DNA of 64,000 nt from Venturia oleaginea (Eukaryota; Ascomycota; Dothideomycetes; Venturiales; Venturiaceae): contig JABMLP010000004.1 in assembly GCA_013176395.1 (NCBI GenBank), positions 1-64,000 on the forward strand. The letters run 5' to 3'. Below are positions 18,240 to 29,986 of this stretch, piece by piece; the first letter of the stretch is position 1; every line of letters starts with the position of its first letter. Below the pieces are notes generated by a model. That model did not search any database, was not told the DNA's origin, and saw only the letters and a program-made list of their open reading frames with translations. The position numbers and the translations under genes are program-made.

Positions 18240-20400
18240 CTCAGCCGGCAAATCCCCTCCCTACAAGCCAGCAGACGTAGCCTTGAGCCTCTCCCCAGAC
18301 TGTTACGTCCCAGTTATGGCATTGGCAAGAGTAGGAGCGCGATATAGCAAGTAGGGAGAGCGACTAGCAGCAGGTAGGCTCCGACTATAAGACGGCAGGT
18401 CTATAGCACGATCGGCGCCATACAATACGGCAGCTACCAGACAGCCTCGTCCACGGGCATACCCGGAGTATCACACCCAAGCAGCGAAATCACGACTACG
18501 ATGGTTATTATTGTCTCCAGCATCACACAACCAAATACACCGCCGCATAGGAATCTGGTGCAAGGCAACTTTCACAAGCAGAAACATACTTAGGGAACCC
18601 ATTGGCCTTGAGGGATAAGGCGAAACAGATAGACAAAGCTGAGCATTAGAGGGAGACTGTAGGTAGAAGGATTAGCGAAACACGAGGCATTGCCTCTTGA
18701 GTCTACGTAGCACAGATATACTAGCAGAATAACCAGTATCTACAAGAGCCAGCGGGCATTTGGAGATACTGGTTAAGGGAAAAGAGGGAGGACGGAGGGG
18801 ACAGCTGGTCTTGTTTCAGTGAACGGGGCGAAGTGGGGCGCGGTGGATTATATAATCTATCACGTGTCGGCTGTCTGATGAAGTCCTCCTAACCGGACAT
18901 AGCTGCCTGATTAAGCGGCTGCAACCGAGTAGGATAAAATCAATCAATCAATCATGTAGCCTCAGCGAGAGTACCTCGCCGATCGGCCCACGTCTATCCT
19001 TCAGAAGCCAACGATCCCTGAAATCCACCAGATACTCACTGAAATCTACCATGCTATCTTCTTCTGTAACCTCTATACAGTCTTGCAACAGAACCAGTTG
19101 GACATCGTACACAATCTGCGCCAAATCACGTGTGTGGTCTCCAATCTCCACCCACGTATTGTTCCGACAGTTCCAAGCAATCACGGCTGCAAAGGAGATG
19201 ATCGCTGAATCAAATGCCCTGTGCTGGAGTCGATGTTGAACCAACTCGAGAAGAAATATGAGTACGGACCGATCGAGCTGCTCTTCTAGCTGGGATAGCC
19301 GCTCCTCGTCATCCAGCTTGGATCTTTCTCCACATGTCGACTGGAAAATAGCTTCTGCACAACCCTTTGTTGTCTCCCAATGTGAAACTTGACTTGAGGT
19401 TGGGTTGAACATCTTCTTTTGCTGTAGATACTGCTGGCTTGTGACTCGAGAATAATAACAGACCAAATTCTGCGCTGTTCGGATATATGTCTGCTTTGAC
19501 TTGGGGTTCTGCAATGGCTTGATTGCATCTTGCGATATCTCTGATCGCCTGAAAGAATCCAAGAGTTTTGCGTTCAGCTTGCTCAGCTGCCTTTCCTCCA
19601 TCTTGTCAAAGTCCAGCACTTGCATGGCTTTGCGAAGAACCCGATTGACACTGCTGCATACCACTGAAACTATCGGCTCCTTGTCGACAACGGGCAGTCG
19701 ATAAGCCAGCGAAATCTCCGCAACTTCTACGCCTTCAAGATGAGCATGATAGCCTGATTCGCCCAGAAATCCTGTCAACTCAGACACATGTTCAATCTTC
19801 TCTACCGTGGTATACCGTTGCATATGCTCCTCCTGGGCCTGCGTGTAGCTCTGTTGGAGAATATCGGCTGCACTATTGGAAAATGGAATAGTGTTCTTTC
19901 TTTGGCGTTGTTGTTGCTGCAGATTCTTTGTCGAAAGTGGTGGGCTGGTCTGTTCCTGGTCATTTTCCTCCTGTTCAATATTTACAATAAAATAATCAAT
20001 CTATTTCTTTTCCGCAAACAATGTCTGAGCAGGAAGTTGGGAGTATTCCGCCTGAACTAAAGTCTCTTTTCTACGTCTTCCTTCTAACCCCGACCCTACA
20101 TGGTGTGTAGACCGGCAATCTTTGTTCATAGCGTCTTTGTTGATGGAGAGGTGGCGGCAGTCCCCATTGTCGAAAGGACAAAGAAATCCAACGTAAATAG
20201 GGAGACCAGGAAATGGCCTACTTCTGTCAATTGGACGGACTACATCCTTTATCCCATTGGCAATACCGATAGAGTTGATGTGTGCAAGGACAGGCGCTCT
20301 CGCTTTTGAGTTGAGAAGGTGCGCATCGCGAAGGTGTCGATCCAAGTTTGCCTTCACCTAAGACGAGCCATGGTCAGAACAGACAACCACGCAGGAATCT
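18240..20400 (-). pseudogene. OrsD/DUF3505-like C2H2 zinc-finger protein relic
   Basis: One minus-strand frame reads from about 20400 to 18948 with only two internal stops, both TAG (about 20358 and 20001). It begins with a C2H2-like finger (SCVVVCSDHGSS, stop, VKANLDRHLRDAH), then the GLPIYVGFLCPFDNGDCRHL block and the (L)PAQTLFAEKK, stop, IDYFIV segment, and continues with helical sequence and WVEIGDHTRDLAQIVYDVQL. This arrangement matches the OrsD-like (DUF3505) proteins of fungi, often tied to RecQ-like helicases. The reading is then cut at LSLRLH by the (AATC)n retroposon at 18246-18952 and resumes beyond it (LHAGCDGIAWW). Family function is unknown; this copy is dead. Family assignment is from memory of the motif order. 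Confidence 0.6.
18246..18952 (+). mobile_element. (AATC)n retroposon, 5'-truncated copy A
   Basis: A 707-bp copy of the family seen full length at 34517-36121 and 49504-51111. It ends in GTAGGATAAAATCAATCAATCAAT and starts inside the last internal repeat, i.e. it is 5' truncated. A 14-bp target duplication CATGTAGCCTCAGC flanks it (18232-18245 and 18953-18966). Truncated 5' ends, variable-length duplications and a simple-repeat tail point to target-primed reverse transcription. Confidence 0.9.
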
Positions 20401-20628
20401 GTGCGGACACTTAAGAATGAAGGTAGTTGATATGGTCTACTAGACGTTATCAGTGGTGTTTTGGGTGTCTACAATAGGTGGAATGGTAGAGAATCTTGTA
20501 AATCGGATTTTGGTGTAGATTATGGTGGACAATGTCTGTGCTTCTTATCGATAAGTCCGAATCAACCAAGTATAACTCGGATTACGGCGTGATCCCCAAG
20601 AATCTATGTATTAGATCATAAGAAAAGG
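20401..20628. other. No feature recognised
   Basis: AT-moderate spacer between the OrsD-like relic and a Copia relic. Confidence 0.3.
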
Positions 20629-21360
20629 GTGGAAGAAAGAGAAAAGCAGTCGGAATCTCATGATCAAGATGAATCGAAAGAATCCTCGATGAACAACGTT
20701 TACTTGACTACAATATACGAAAAATCACCTAAGCCGACTACAGAGAGTCGTACTAGGCCCGATTCAGACAATGTATTGAAATTTTTTATCACTGCAAACG
20801 ACGAATTTCGATGTGCCGAAATCCTTGAGCCGGTGCCAAACGCGAAACACACACGGTCAATCACGAAACTGACGCCAGAATTCACCACCTCCCACTATAC
20901 AGAATCCGATATACAGAATCCGAGAAAGTGTCCACATCATTCAACTTATCGGAAGAACCAGAACCCTATTACTTCACCAATGCATGGGTTCTTGACGGTG
21001 GCAACGAGCGTCATGTATGTAACTCTCCTCTCCGCAATCAATTCACAAAAACTCGTGATGCAGGAAACGGCTCCTATGTACAGTGCAGCCTCACAAAATA
21101 CTACATCGAATCGTACGGCAACTGCATCCTCAACGTCAAGCGGCCAGGCGGTGGTACCACGTCAACCACTAATACTGATGTTGCCTTGTGTCCTTATACT
21201 TCAGGACAAACCTCCTATCCACAGCTAAACTGGAGGCGAAAGGACTTCATCTTATTACCCTTAATGGAGGGTACATGTGCCCTGCTACGGATGTGACGAA
21301 GAAGTTGTACATTCCTACCAAGCATGAGTGGTTTTTCGTAAATGGAATCGCACTTGACGC
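20629..21360 (+). pseudogene. Copia gag-protease relic
   Basis: Fragments in two frames carry the Copia protease region: WVLDGGNERHVCNSPLRNQF (the D-[ST]-G-x-x-x-H-x-C block, with Gly instead of Ser) and the following FRTNLLSTAKLEAKGLHLI, preceded by an acidic Lys/Glu-rich gag tail. It stops before integrase and has frameshifts at about 20930 and 21190. Orientation and motifs support a Copia element distinct from the others here. It is a relic without LTRs. Confidence 0.65.
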
Positions 21361-21593
21361 CGACGGGACGAAGTACTTATTGCATCGTATCCGCAACATC
21401 CTACTTATAGGCTGTTTCTCTCTCTGTTCTGACATTCTCTTTCCTTCATCAAGTTCGTACCGTCGTCCTTGCGTCTCTCGTCATTTCGTCGTGGTGTTGC
21501 AATCGTGCACCCACCCACCATCCCATGTGTTTATCGCTTTGCATAGACCTTTTCGCTGTGCTTGGATTTCTAGCCGTATAGGGGTTCTGTAGG

Positions 21594-23060
21594 CATTTGT
21601 ATGGCCCTAGCGCTTACGAGGCCTACAGAAACCCTATATGGCAAGAAGCTCCGCCAAAAGCCCGCCAATCGCTTGAAATTGAACTCAATTTCAAGCCAAA
21701 TATTACCGATATGACTGTGTACGAAATCGACATACTGCGAATGGAACGATGTTAAGCGTACGAGTCAAGGCACTGGCGTGATCGGCAAGGGACTGGGTAC
21801 TCCCAGTTCTGCGTAAATGTGCATGAACTACTTATCTGTTGATGATAGGCCAATCCATGTGCGCTGGACGGGCAAGAGGGGATGCTGGTCAGAGGACTCC
21901 TGCAGAGTCAACTACGCTGCATGCCGATACGAGCGGTATTCCTGCCAAAAGCATACGACAGCTAGTGAGATGCTGATCGAAACGGTGGGGTTGGCTCTGA
22001 TGGCCCGGTTAGCGTTTTTGGGAGAAGGTAAGCCCAGGAAGATGCCGTACCTACAGCCTCTCACCTAGTCGCAATTAGGAGAGCGCATCTGTCAACATTG
22101 CTGACCTGCTATGGTTTCTCCTCGCTGCTCTTCCTTGTCCTTTTGCAAAGAAATAATGAAGAGAATGGGAGCGCAGCCTAAAAGGGTGGATATGGATGTT
22201 GGCCAATACTCCTCGACCTGTACTCCCTTCATGAGTATCCATGGCATATCGTAAGCCCTTGAAAGAAGCTGCAAATGTGATGCATCCGAACAACCAGCTC
22301 TTTGAGGTCTCGTTCTTGTATTTACTAGCATGTTCACTCCTACATGCAGATTAAATGCAGATTGTTCTGCTTACAGGTAGACAGCCGCGAATATAGGGGA
22401 GGAGTTTGAGACAGCCTTACATTTACGATAAGGTATGCGGGGTGGCAAAAAAGCTCCCGCATTCCAGTGACAAGGGCATCGTCGAGTAAAATCATGCCAT
22501 GTCTATCATGTACCATCAGTCTTAGCTTAGATACCATGAACGCACCAAGGAACGCCGCTCAAATCGTCTGGAATTGTAGTGATCTGTTGGAAGGAGTATC
22601 CTCATGCTATTGCCTCCACCTGCGCCAGCGTGGCTACTCTCTGTCACTGGAGTTTGTTTAATGCCCAATTGGGCTTAGTGTATTACTATATAGCTGAGAT
22701 CCTCCGGATCTCACCCTCAATACACTTGTTACTCAACTTTCCTACTTCAACATGATCGTCCAAGCCGACTGGACACGCGCAGGGAGATGTCACCTCACGT
22801 TTCCCCGAGGTAGAAATGGCTTGAGCGAAATATAAACAGGGTACAGAATTCAGTAGCATAGAGAGGCCTTTCATCACTTCCCCTCAATCAAACGCAGACA
22901 TCATCCCTGCTCTTCCTAAATCTAGAAGAAACGATTACCATCCTCCGTGTGCCTTGGAATCCACACTTTCACATCATCAAGTAAGCAACTGTTTGAGATG
23001 ATTATAGCAACCATAGTGCTAACATAGAGCAGCTCAACGCAAAATCAAAACAAGCCGATT
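21594..23060. other. No convincing gene
   Basis: Only short open frames without family motifs. A frame near 21640 (WQEAPPKARQSLEIELNFKP) looks protein-like but is too short to assign. Confidence 0.3.
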
Positions 23061-23089
23061 TACAGTCAAAATGGCGGTTGCAATCATCG

Positions 23090-23247
23090 TTGTTAATTCC
23101 TCGCCGATTTTGCCCAACACCTCGTCCAAAACTTCACGCTCAATTTGTGCGACAACAACTGAGAATTTTCGCATGCAACTTTGCCAAAGTCTGCGCATGG
23201 ATATTCCCAACGGTATTCTCGAGTTTGAACAAAATCGATCCAGCGTG
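23090..23247. repeat. Diverged direct repeat, copy 1
   Basis: Matches 24800-24955 in the same orientation. On the minus strand both keep an open frame of the form F-x-VVVAQ-x-E-x-EVL-x-E-x-LGKI-x-EE, suggesting a duplicated coding fragment. The two copies flank the viroplasmin-domain gene. Confidence 0.6.
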
Positions 23248-23418
23248 CATTACTCTCCACAATCGTTTGTATCTATCGTGGATTCTACCCCAAATGCGAT
23301 TTTCTGGTCTATGCACTCTCGCGAAAAGATTTTAGGAATTGGCATAGAGCAACAGTGGATTCCCATCTAGTATATTCAATGTCTTCGTCTACTCGAGGAA
23401 GCTAATTATCTAGATGTC

Positions 23419-24061
23419 CTACAGTCTGAGGTTTCTCATCCTATCAATAACCTCTTCACCAACTTCCTCAATAGCAGTATTGTCTGATTCCCGAAACAAG
23501 CTGGTAACAATCATTTTCATATTTGGAGGTCTGTCGCCATCATTGAGACTCTCTCTTATCTTTTTCTGGTAAATGTCTACTACAGCTGATTTCCAATCCT
23601 CCATGAAAGCCTCTGCTTGATCGCTTGTCCTAAAATGCTTATAGCACGCCCCTGGAAATTTCTCAACCTCAGACTTCGCACCGTTCTTTCCACTACACAG
23701 CGTAAGTATGGGCCGTCATGGAATTGATGTTAGGGCCTCACATATAATATGGATATATTCCTGGCTTATTTCCGTTCGTAACGGCATAAAAGGCTTCGCC
23801 TGGCCGTAATGGAGTGGTTTCTCCTGCTCCTTCCTTTACGACTTCGTCATAAGTGGTGATTCCGTTTTCATTCCTATGTTTTTTCGCCTCATCAAGCGTA
23901 AGGAAGGCTTTATAGTTAGATTTACATCCAATTGCTCGTGGATGTGCATCTCCCCTACTTGTGTTAGTGTTGTAAGTTTCTTCAAAATATGTTGTGCTGA
24001 AGGAAATACCATGATGAATATATGGTAGGTCTATCAAGTCGAGGACTACTGATAACGGCAT
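23419..24061 (-). CDS. Viroplasmin/RNase H1 N-terminal domain protein
   Basis: Two exons (24061-23742 and 23692-23419) joined by a 49-bp GTGAGG…GTGTAG intron give a 197-residue protein. Splicing rebuilds a typical hybrid-binding domain: FYAVTNGNKPGIYPYY, then after the junction IGKNGAKSEVEKFPGACYKHF and the AEAF motif. This is the domain at the N-terminus of eukaryotic RNase H1 and in caulimovirus viroplasmin, which binds RNA:DNA hybrids or dsRNA. A second partial copy precedes it (IGCKSNYKAFLTLDEAKKH), so the protein may carry two such domains. No RNase H catalytic domain follows. The listed ATG may not be the true start, since the first domain looks incomplete; a further 5' exon is possible. 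Fungal genomes carry such stand-alone proteins of unknown role. Confidence 0.65.
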
Positions 24062-24581
24062 AATATTCCTTATTCTTCATATTACGTGGAGACATGATAA
24101 ATCAAAACAAGGATAAAATTCAGCCGCCAGGCTTTGATGTTGTAAAACAGACGTAATTCAAAAGACCAATATAGTTGTTGAATAATGATTTCGATTGGGG
24201 AAAAGGAGTGGAAGCCCTTTAAAGTACAACCTCATCTCTACCGCCATGCGTACTATGGCAAAAAGGTGTCATTTCTCTTACTTGTGTCATTGTCTTATTG
24301 GTTACCCTTACAAACTTGCGTGCGTGAAGCAAATGCAGAAGAGCAAGCCGAAGTGTTGGGGTTTGTTAATTAGTGATTATCATATGCACATTTCAGCAGA
24401 CATATAGTCGACTGGTCAGCCTGGGACGGATCCAATCGCAACTGGACAGGCCAAAGACGCAATGCAGCTAAGGATCTTTTTTTAGGGATCTTCACGCTGC
24501 ACGTATTTGAGCTCGAGTAGGGCTATGCTGCCGAAATCTTCTGACGTGGGCAAACCGGTCAGTCGAATGCGGGCTAATCCG
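24062..24581. other. No gene recognised
   Basis: Upstream of the viroplasmin-domain gene; may hold its promoter or a missing 5' exon. Confidence 0.3.
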
Positions 24582-24640
24582 GTATCTATCTTCATCTCGC
24601 CACGCCCTCGGATCACGGTCATCTTGGCACGTTCTGTCTC
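24582..24640 (+). repeat. Left-end fragment related to the 394-bp repeat
   Basis: TCTATCTTCATCTCGCCACG and the following bases match the left end of the 394-bp repeat with a few differences (for example a 1-bp insertion in CATCTTGGCAC). It follows an A, as expected for A|T insertion, but the match ends after about 58 bp. Confidence 0.7.
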
Positions 24641-24799
24641 GTAGTTACCTGAATTCGCTCCTCACGTGACTGCAACGAACTCCAAATGCATCCAAATACC
24701 TTTAATTTTGTCTAGTTACATCCAAATGCATCTAAATACTAGCTTCAATTCTTATCTCGACGTGGTTTTTATTATTGTACAACCGTAGCCAGCTGCAGT

Positions 24800-24955
24800 T
24801 TTGGTGTTCCTCGCTGATTTTCCCTAATGCCTCTTCCAAAACTTCACCCTCAACTTGCGCGACAACAACAAGGAATTTTTGCATGCGACTTTGCCAATGT
24901 CTGTGCATGTACATTCCAAACGATATTCTCGAATTTGGGCAAAATCGCTCTAGGG
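24800..24955. repeat. Diverged direct repeat, copy 2
   Basis: Partner of 23090-23247. Its minus-strand frame (25022-24732) includes MQKFLVVVAQVEGEVLEEAL. Confidence 0.6.
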
Positions 24956-25122
24956 AGCATGAGTTTCCGGTTGGATTTGTACGCAACCGGAGGCTTCTAA
25001 CAATATATTTCTCAGGCAACAAGGCGCTCCATACAAATTTTCAGGTGGAAAACTGGTATCAACCTCCCAACCACTTGGTCATTTCGGATAGAGTTCAAAG
25101 GTATTATGAAATTGCTTTTTAG

Positions 25123-25866
25123 TATGACCAAATGAAAGTTTCCCAATATCATCTAACCGTGAGATTCCTGTTTGCGGCCACATTATCCAAGAATCCGAAT
25201 AACTCCTCCATTCTAGAGTGACTGCTTTCCGCGCCCTTCTATTGTAGATCGGCTAATTCGCGGCCTGTTGTTATCGTTTTTGAATACAAGATTCCGAATC
25301 GAGATTAAATCTTTTAACTTCAGTAATTTGTTGCCGATATCGCCGGATACATCTCGCCATTGATCCGTAGTTGAAAGTATTACACGTAAAGGGCATTAGC
25401 GTTAAAATTAAAGCATCAGCAAGGACAATACTAGTAAAATCTCTCGAAGCTTTTGCGGCTCAGAACCGCTCCTAATTACTCTTCCTAACCAACTCCTCGT
25501 CATGGAAAATATCCACGAAGAATCGGACTCGCATGTCTTCCTGCAGATACCAAGTTCTGAATAGGTAATAAAACATGTCACTTCTCTTTCGTCAACATGT
25601 TACCCAAAACTTCTGCATATTTTTCGTGCAAATCTTGCCAAAGATCTTTCGGTGTCATTGTGGGAGTGATTGGCTCCAAACACGGTAAAACCGATTGGAC
25701 ATGTGGTAGGATGCGAAATGGCAAGTCTCCCGAAGAGTTTGCTTACATATTTGCCGATTGTTTTGGCATCTTTGAAAGAAACCCCAAGGGTCGACTTTCA
25801 ATTGTCCCTCTTAGTTTAAGTGATTGTTGTGCTCATGCCATTTGTCCCCATTTCAGCAATCAAACA
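25123..25866. other. No gene recognised
   Basis: No family motif on either strand; presumed 3' side of the Cys-rich gene. Confidence 0.3.
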
Positions 25867-26421
25867 CTATCTCCTCACCTGATATGCCCGCTCACTATGT
25901 CCCCTCGAAGAATTTCCACGCTTCTCATCAGCACGCTCTTTACCCTTTCCACTATACCCACCCGAGCCGCCTCCGTTCTGCCCACCACTCCCATCATCAC
26001 TTCTCCACCCCGGCGGTGGCATATCCCTCCTCGCCTCCCTCTTCCTCAACTCCTCAGCACATAGCCCACACTTCTCCGCAAGCCTCAACTCATACTGATG
26101 TGGTCCCGTCTCCATCCAAAAGGCCTCCAGCATCTCTCCCACTCGAAATACAACGCGATGGCCCGAGTGTTCCATGACGTTATTGCAAGCCTCACATTCT
26201 TGCTCGTAACCGCGCCTTCCAACTCCCTTGGCTAAGCAAGCCTCGGCGTGGATTCGACCTTCGAGGACATCTTTGCAGGGGACGAAGCCGGGAAAGTATT
26301 GGTGATGGTGGTAGTTTGGGTAGTCTCTAAATTCGGCGGCGAAGACCATTCGTGGTTGCATGTGGTTGTGGTATTGCGGCATGGCGCAATTTGAGTTGAC
26401 TTGGATTTCGAGGACGCACAT
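25867..26421 (-). CDS. Cys-rich family protein (PGFVPCK type), member 1
   Basis: An intact 184-residue ORF from ATG. The N-terminus (MCVLEIQVNSNC), a His-rich stretch (NYHHHQYF), the block PGFVPCKDVLEGRIHAEAC, a CEAC motif and a late LAEKCGLCAEE suggest a small metal-binding or disulfide-bonded protein; a low-complexity Gly/Ser/Lys tail follows. There is no signal peptide or membrane segment. Two relatives lie nearby on the same strand (28211-28714, 29510-29986) and a fragment at 44766-44951. Such short MC…C…C proteins are common and uncharacterised in filamentous ascomycetes. Function unknown. Confidence 0.6.
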   Translation of the reverse strand: MCVLEIQVNSNCAMPQYHNHMQPRMVFAAEFRDYPNYHHHQYFPGFVPCKDVLEGRIHAEACLAKGVGRRGYEQECEACNNVMEHSGHRVVFRVGEMLEAFWMETGPHQYELRLAEKCGLCAEELRKREARRDMPPPGWRSDDGSGGQNGGGSGGYSGKGKERADEKRGNSSRGHSERAYQVRR

Positions 26422-28210
26422 TTTTGGAGATGGTTTGGCTTTTCGTCCTGCGGTGCGCGTGAAGGCGGTGCTTAGCGCTTCGTTTCTGCTCGATCGCAGA
26501 CCAGTTTTGTGGTTTTAAAGAACTCTCGATGGGATATTGAAGTATCGTCTGGTCTTTGTTGCGAAATGAATTGGCGCGTAGCTGTAGGAATATGGTTGTT
26601 GCGATGATATATTGTGGTGCTGCTGCCGAGTACGAGATGATACCGTGAAAAGCGGCGACCCGGTTGACCTGTTATGACTGAGTATCTGTGTTTAGTTGTC
26701 GTACGTTTACAGTGTTGTCCTTGGTCTGGTGTTCTATGTCTCCCCCTCGCTGTGCGAATCAATTCCTATTCCAAAAATGAAGGAGACCTGGGCTTAACGC
26801 CGTGCAGCTGTCGTTGATCAGAAGCTGGCAATCATAAAAGAGGAAAGATAACGCTAGGCGCGGCCATGCTCTTGAGAATCCAAGAAATACGACGAACCTT
26901 TGCTGTTGAAATGGCCTGTTCAAGGTGAGGAAGGAAACTCCATTGGTCCTCCTCGTATGTTAGTGGCGTGCGACATTTATCCGAATAAAATTATTTGCGT
27001 ACCCGCGTGAAGATGTGGATTGTCTCAGGACTCTTCGTTATGAATTGATCATTTTAGTGGTGACGAGCGACACGAGGATTGAGGTCTTGGTGTTGATTGT
27101 TGTGGATTCGAACGTCGCGTCGACCGGTGGCCCTCAGTCACTTCGCCTCCATGATTCCAAGAGAGGTCAGATCACTTTTAAGTGACCCGGCTAAATCGAT
27201 CAGCGGTCGCGCATTTTCAATTTCAGACGGACACGGTCTGAGTTGCGACGCCGATATCGGTTCTTTTCGTCTTTGTTTGTGTCGCTCCCGGGCAAGGAAA
27301 ACTTCAGGTCGTTTGGAGGAATATATTGACAGCTTCTTTGAATTGCCTAGCCTTCTACAAAAGAAATACGACGTGGGTTCTTGAAAATTCATCCAAAACA
27401 GAAAGGAAGAGTTTTTTAGACCCTGTTTCTCAGATTCGCGTTGCAGTGACTTCGAAAGATACTGGCAATCCGTGGTGTTGGGTGGAGGAGAGGTATTTTT
27501 TGAGGGTTGAGGTTTGTCAAGCCTTCTCCACGTGCAGGACCCATATTTCTATTTTAGGATCTGAGAACATGGCAAGACCTCGGCATCCCCTTTTCCTATG
27601 AACAACAACTCTTACTCCCTCACCGATATTTCTCAAATCTTCAGCAGAGCGTCCTCCAACGCGTCGCAAGTCACGAATTGCTATTCCCATGATCGCGAAG
27701 CTAGTGCAACGATCCTAAGGCAGACCGCGTCTGCTCCGTCGCTAAATCGCTGGGGAATGTTGCAACCTCGGTTTGCTTGCCCGATCTTCGTCGGCGCAAG
27801 TCAACTTAGTGTTTTCAGTGCCCCCAAATGATCTCTTCTTCATAAGTACTGTTTTTGCCTCCCGCTTCCAAGATCGCTGAGAAATTATAATTGGAATTAT
27901 AGCTGACTCTATACCTCAGTCATCTCACCATCTATGTCGCGTTCTTTCACAAAACTAGTCTCTCTTCAAGCCAAACCCCAAAAACAAAAAATCACACATT
28001 TGATTCCGAAAACCAATCATCGCCGGCTGTCCCGTAGCACCAGGTCTTTGCTCTAGGATGTTATTTCGTTCCAAATAACCCAATCAACCAATTACATAAA
28101 AATGAAACCTAAAGCCTTCCTATCCCTTCACCCCATTTCTTCCTTCATCAGATCAATTGCAAGACCCATCTCCTACCCCTCAGCCATCAGTCCGAAGACG
28201 AAAGATCACT
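26422..28210. other. No convincing gene
   Basis: Only overlapping short frames on both strands without recognisable motifs. It presumably includes the promoter of the Cys-rich gene at 26421. Confidence 0.3.
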
Positions 28211-28714
28211 CTACCAACCATAATTCCATTCACAAGGATATCCATTTGGAGGTCCTTGAGGAGCATGATTCCGAGCATCATGTTGGCTATACCCAAGATC
28301 TCCCCGACAATCTCCCGGGTCCCGAGTACGCCACGCATCATCCCGCCGACACAACTGGCAATAGTTCACGACCAGAAGATGAAAAGTATGTCCATCCCCC
28401 GGATACTGAGGGTTGACAGGTCTAACAGCCACAACGGAGCCATACTGGTAGCTAACCATGTGATTGTACTCACGCACAGTTTTATTTCAGTGTGGACAGA
28501 GTTGAACCTCGGAAAGGCGGGTCTGGGTGCGGCACTGATCGGGTTGGATTTGGCCGGTAAGGACATGTTTGCATGGGAAGAAGCCGGGTTCTAGGGGTGT
28601 GTATTGGTAGGTGAGGAGGTAGGAGGTAAACTGTTGACGGGCAATCTTGCATGGACTGTTGTGTTGATGTGGGTCTACGCACTCCTGGTAGTTTGTCATG
28701 TAGATATAGCACAT
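28211..28714 (-). pseudogene. Cys-rich family member 2, interrupted
   Basis: A minus-strand frame from 28714 has the family start (MCYIYMTNYQECVDPHQHNS) and the diagnostic PGFFPCKHVLTGQIQPDQC block. A TGA follows LCPH near 28485, and the same frame then reopens (REYNHMVSYQYGS, then NYCQLCRRDD). The break may be a nonsense codon or a short intron that I cannot fix. The PCKHVL block matches member 1 (PCKDVL) and the fragment at 44766-44951 (PCQHVL). Confidence 0.5.
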
Positions 28715-28841
28715 GATGGTGATGCTCTTTGCACCCCGGTTCGGTTTTTGATAGTGGAGTAGTAGTATTTGATGAGTGCAGTGTGCTGAGTGAGGGATAT
28801 TATGGCAAGACGAGGTTTATATAAGAAAGGTTGAAGCGTAC

Positions 28842-29004
28842 GTGTTGCTATGGGCGCATTTTCCCGCTGTTGTGTTACAGTCCAGAGTCGCCTGTTGAAC
28901 ACTGCCTACGTAAGGCCCGGCAAGTGTTGCTATGGGTGCATGTTCCCACCGATGTGTTACAATCCAGAGTCGCTGTTGAACATTGCCTACGTAAGACCCG
29001 ATGA
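28842..29004. repeat. 82-bp tandem duplication
   Basis: GTGTTGCTATGGG starts at 28842 and 28924, and each unit ends in TGCCTACGTAAG. A few substitutions and one indel separate them. It lies upstream of Cys-rich member 2. Confidence 0.8.
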
Positions 29005-29509
29005 GTTGACAGAAATTGTTTGACAGTGATAATCTGCTGATACAACTGTGAATTGGGACACTTCCGTTGCCTGAGAATCTGGCGAGTCTGGTCTTGCTGG
29101 CGGGATTTTTGCATCGACATTTGCATCAATGCTCAAACAAAGGTCCAACGCCGAACTAGCTTCAATGCAGGTCCTTTGAAGATTAGCCCAATCTTCACGT
29201 TGTGAGCGAGAGTTCTCTCAAGTAATTGGAATTTCAGACTCTATTTAGTTGCGAGTAAGAAGAGAAGTCAACGGGAAACGGACCTGAATGGTACGATGAA
29301 AGACGCCAAGACTTATATTTCTTAAACACAGTTTCGAACCTCAAAGGCGCCTTCTACTCTGTTCACATTCCTTGGAAGCGGTGAATGGCTTACCTCGTTC
29401 TCTCAAACTTTCATTGAACGCAGCAGAACGCTATGCTCTTTGTACAAACTCTGCTAAACGGTTCACTCTCACAACCGCTAATCAGATCCCAGTTCTTTGC
29501 GTGGTTCCA

Positions 29510-29986
29510 CTATCTCCTGCCCGATCCTCCGAAAATTTCACTTCCAGGAGGTCCTATCGCCCCATTCTTTGGTTCCAAAAGCTCTGCCCTGCCAGACGAA
29601 CCTTTCCCAGGTGATCTAGGCGACTCTAAGTCCTTAAGAATTGGTGCAAGAGTAAGATCCTCTCTCTCACATCTCCAACACTTCTCTGCGTACTGAACTC
29701 CGTACATATGAGCATGACCTTGCATTGGCTCGACCGTGTGAATTTGATCGCGTATGAATGTGATAGCGTGGCCAGTCTCAGACTCCTGATCTATGCGGTT
29801 GCAGAGCAGACAATCCTGGCCAATAGGTCGGAGAAGATCGCAGGGAGGACCATATTTCTTCCGGCATATCGAGCTTTTGCGCTTACCGTATAAAACATAC
29901 TGGGTCGCGTAGCAAATCACAGATTTTGCTGAGAAAAGCGGCGCACTACCGTGGAACCAGTTTGGTGGGAGAAAGCAGAGGTCCAC
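29510..29986 (-). CDS. Cys-rich family member 3, possibly 5'-disrupted
   Basis: An open frame of 158 codons. The family-like part starts at ICYATQYVLYGKRKSSIC and includes YGPPCDLL, DCLLCNRI and a late YAEKCWRCERED that matches LAEKCGLCAEE of member 1. The first about 20 codons of the open frame overlap the 5' end of the LINE relic, so the natural start was probably an ATG near 29925 that is now lost (GTGATTTGC is there). The C-terminus is Pro/Gly/Ser-rich. Cys pairs suggest metal binding or disulfides; function is unknown. Members 1-3 share strand and lie within 4 kb. Confidence 0.45.
   Translation of the reverse strand: MDLCFLPPNWFHGSAPLFSAKSVICYATQYVLYGKRKSSICRKKYGPPCDLLRPIGQDCLLCNRIDQESETGHAITFIRDQIHTVEPMQGHAHMYGVQYAEKCWRCEREDLTLAPILKDLESPRSPGKGSSGRAELLEPKNGAIGPPGSEIFGGSGRR

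Noticed and set aside
28102..28594. Plus-strand ORFs opposite Cys-rich member 2
   Set aside because: The minus strand carries the shared family motifs; the plus frames have none.
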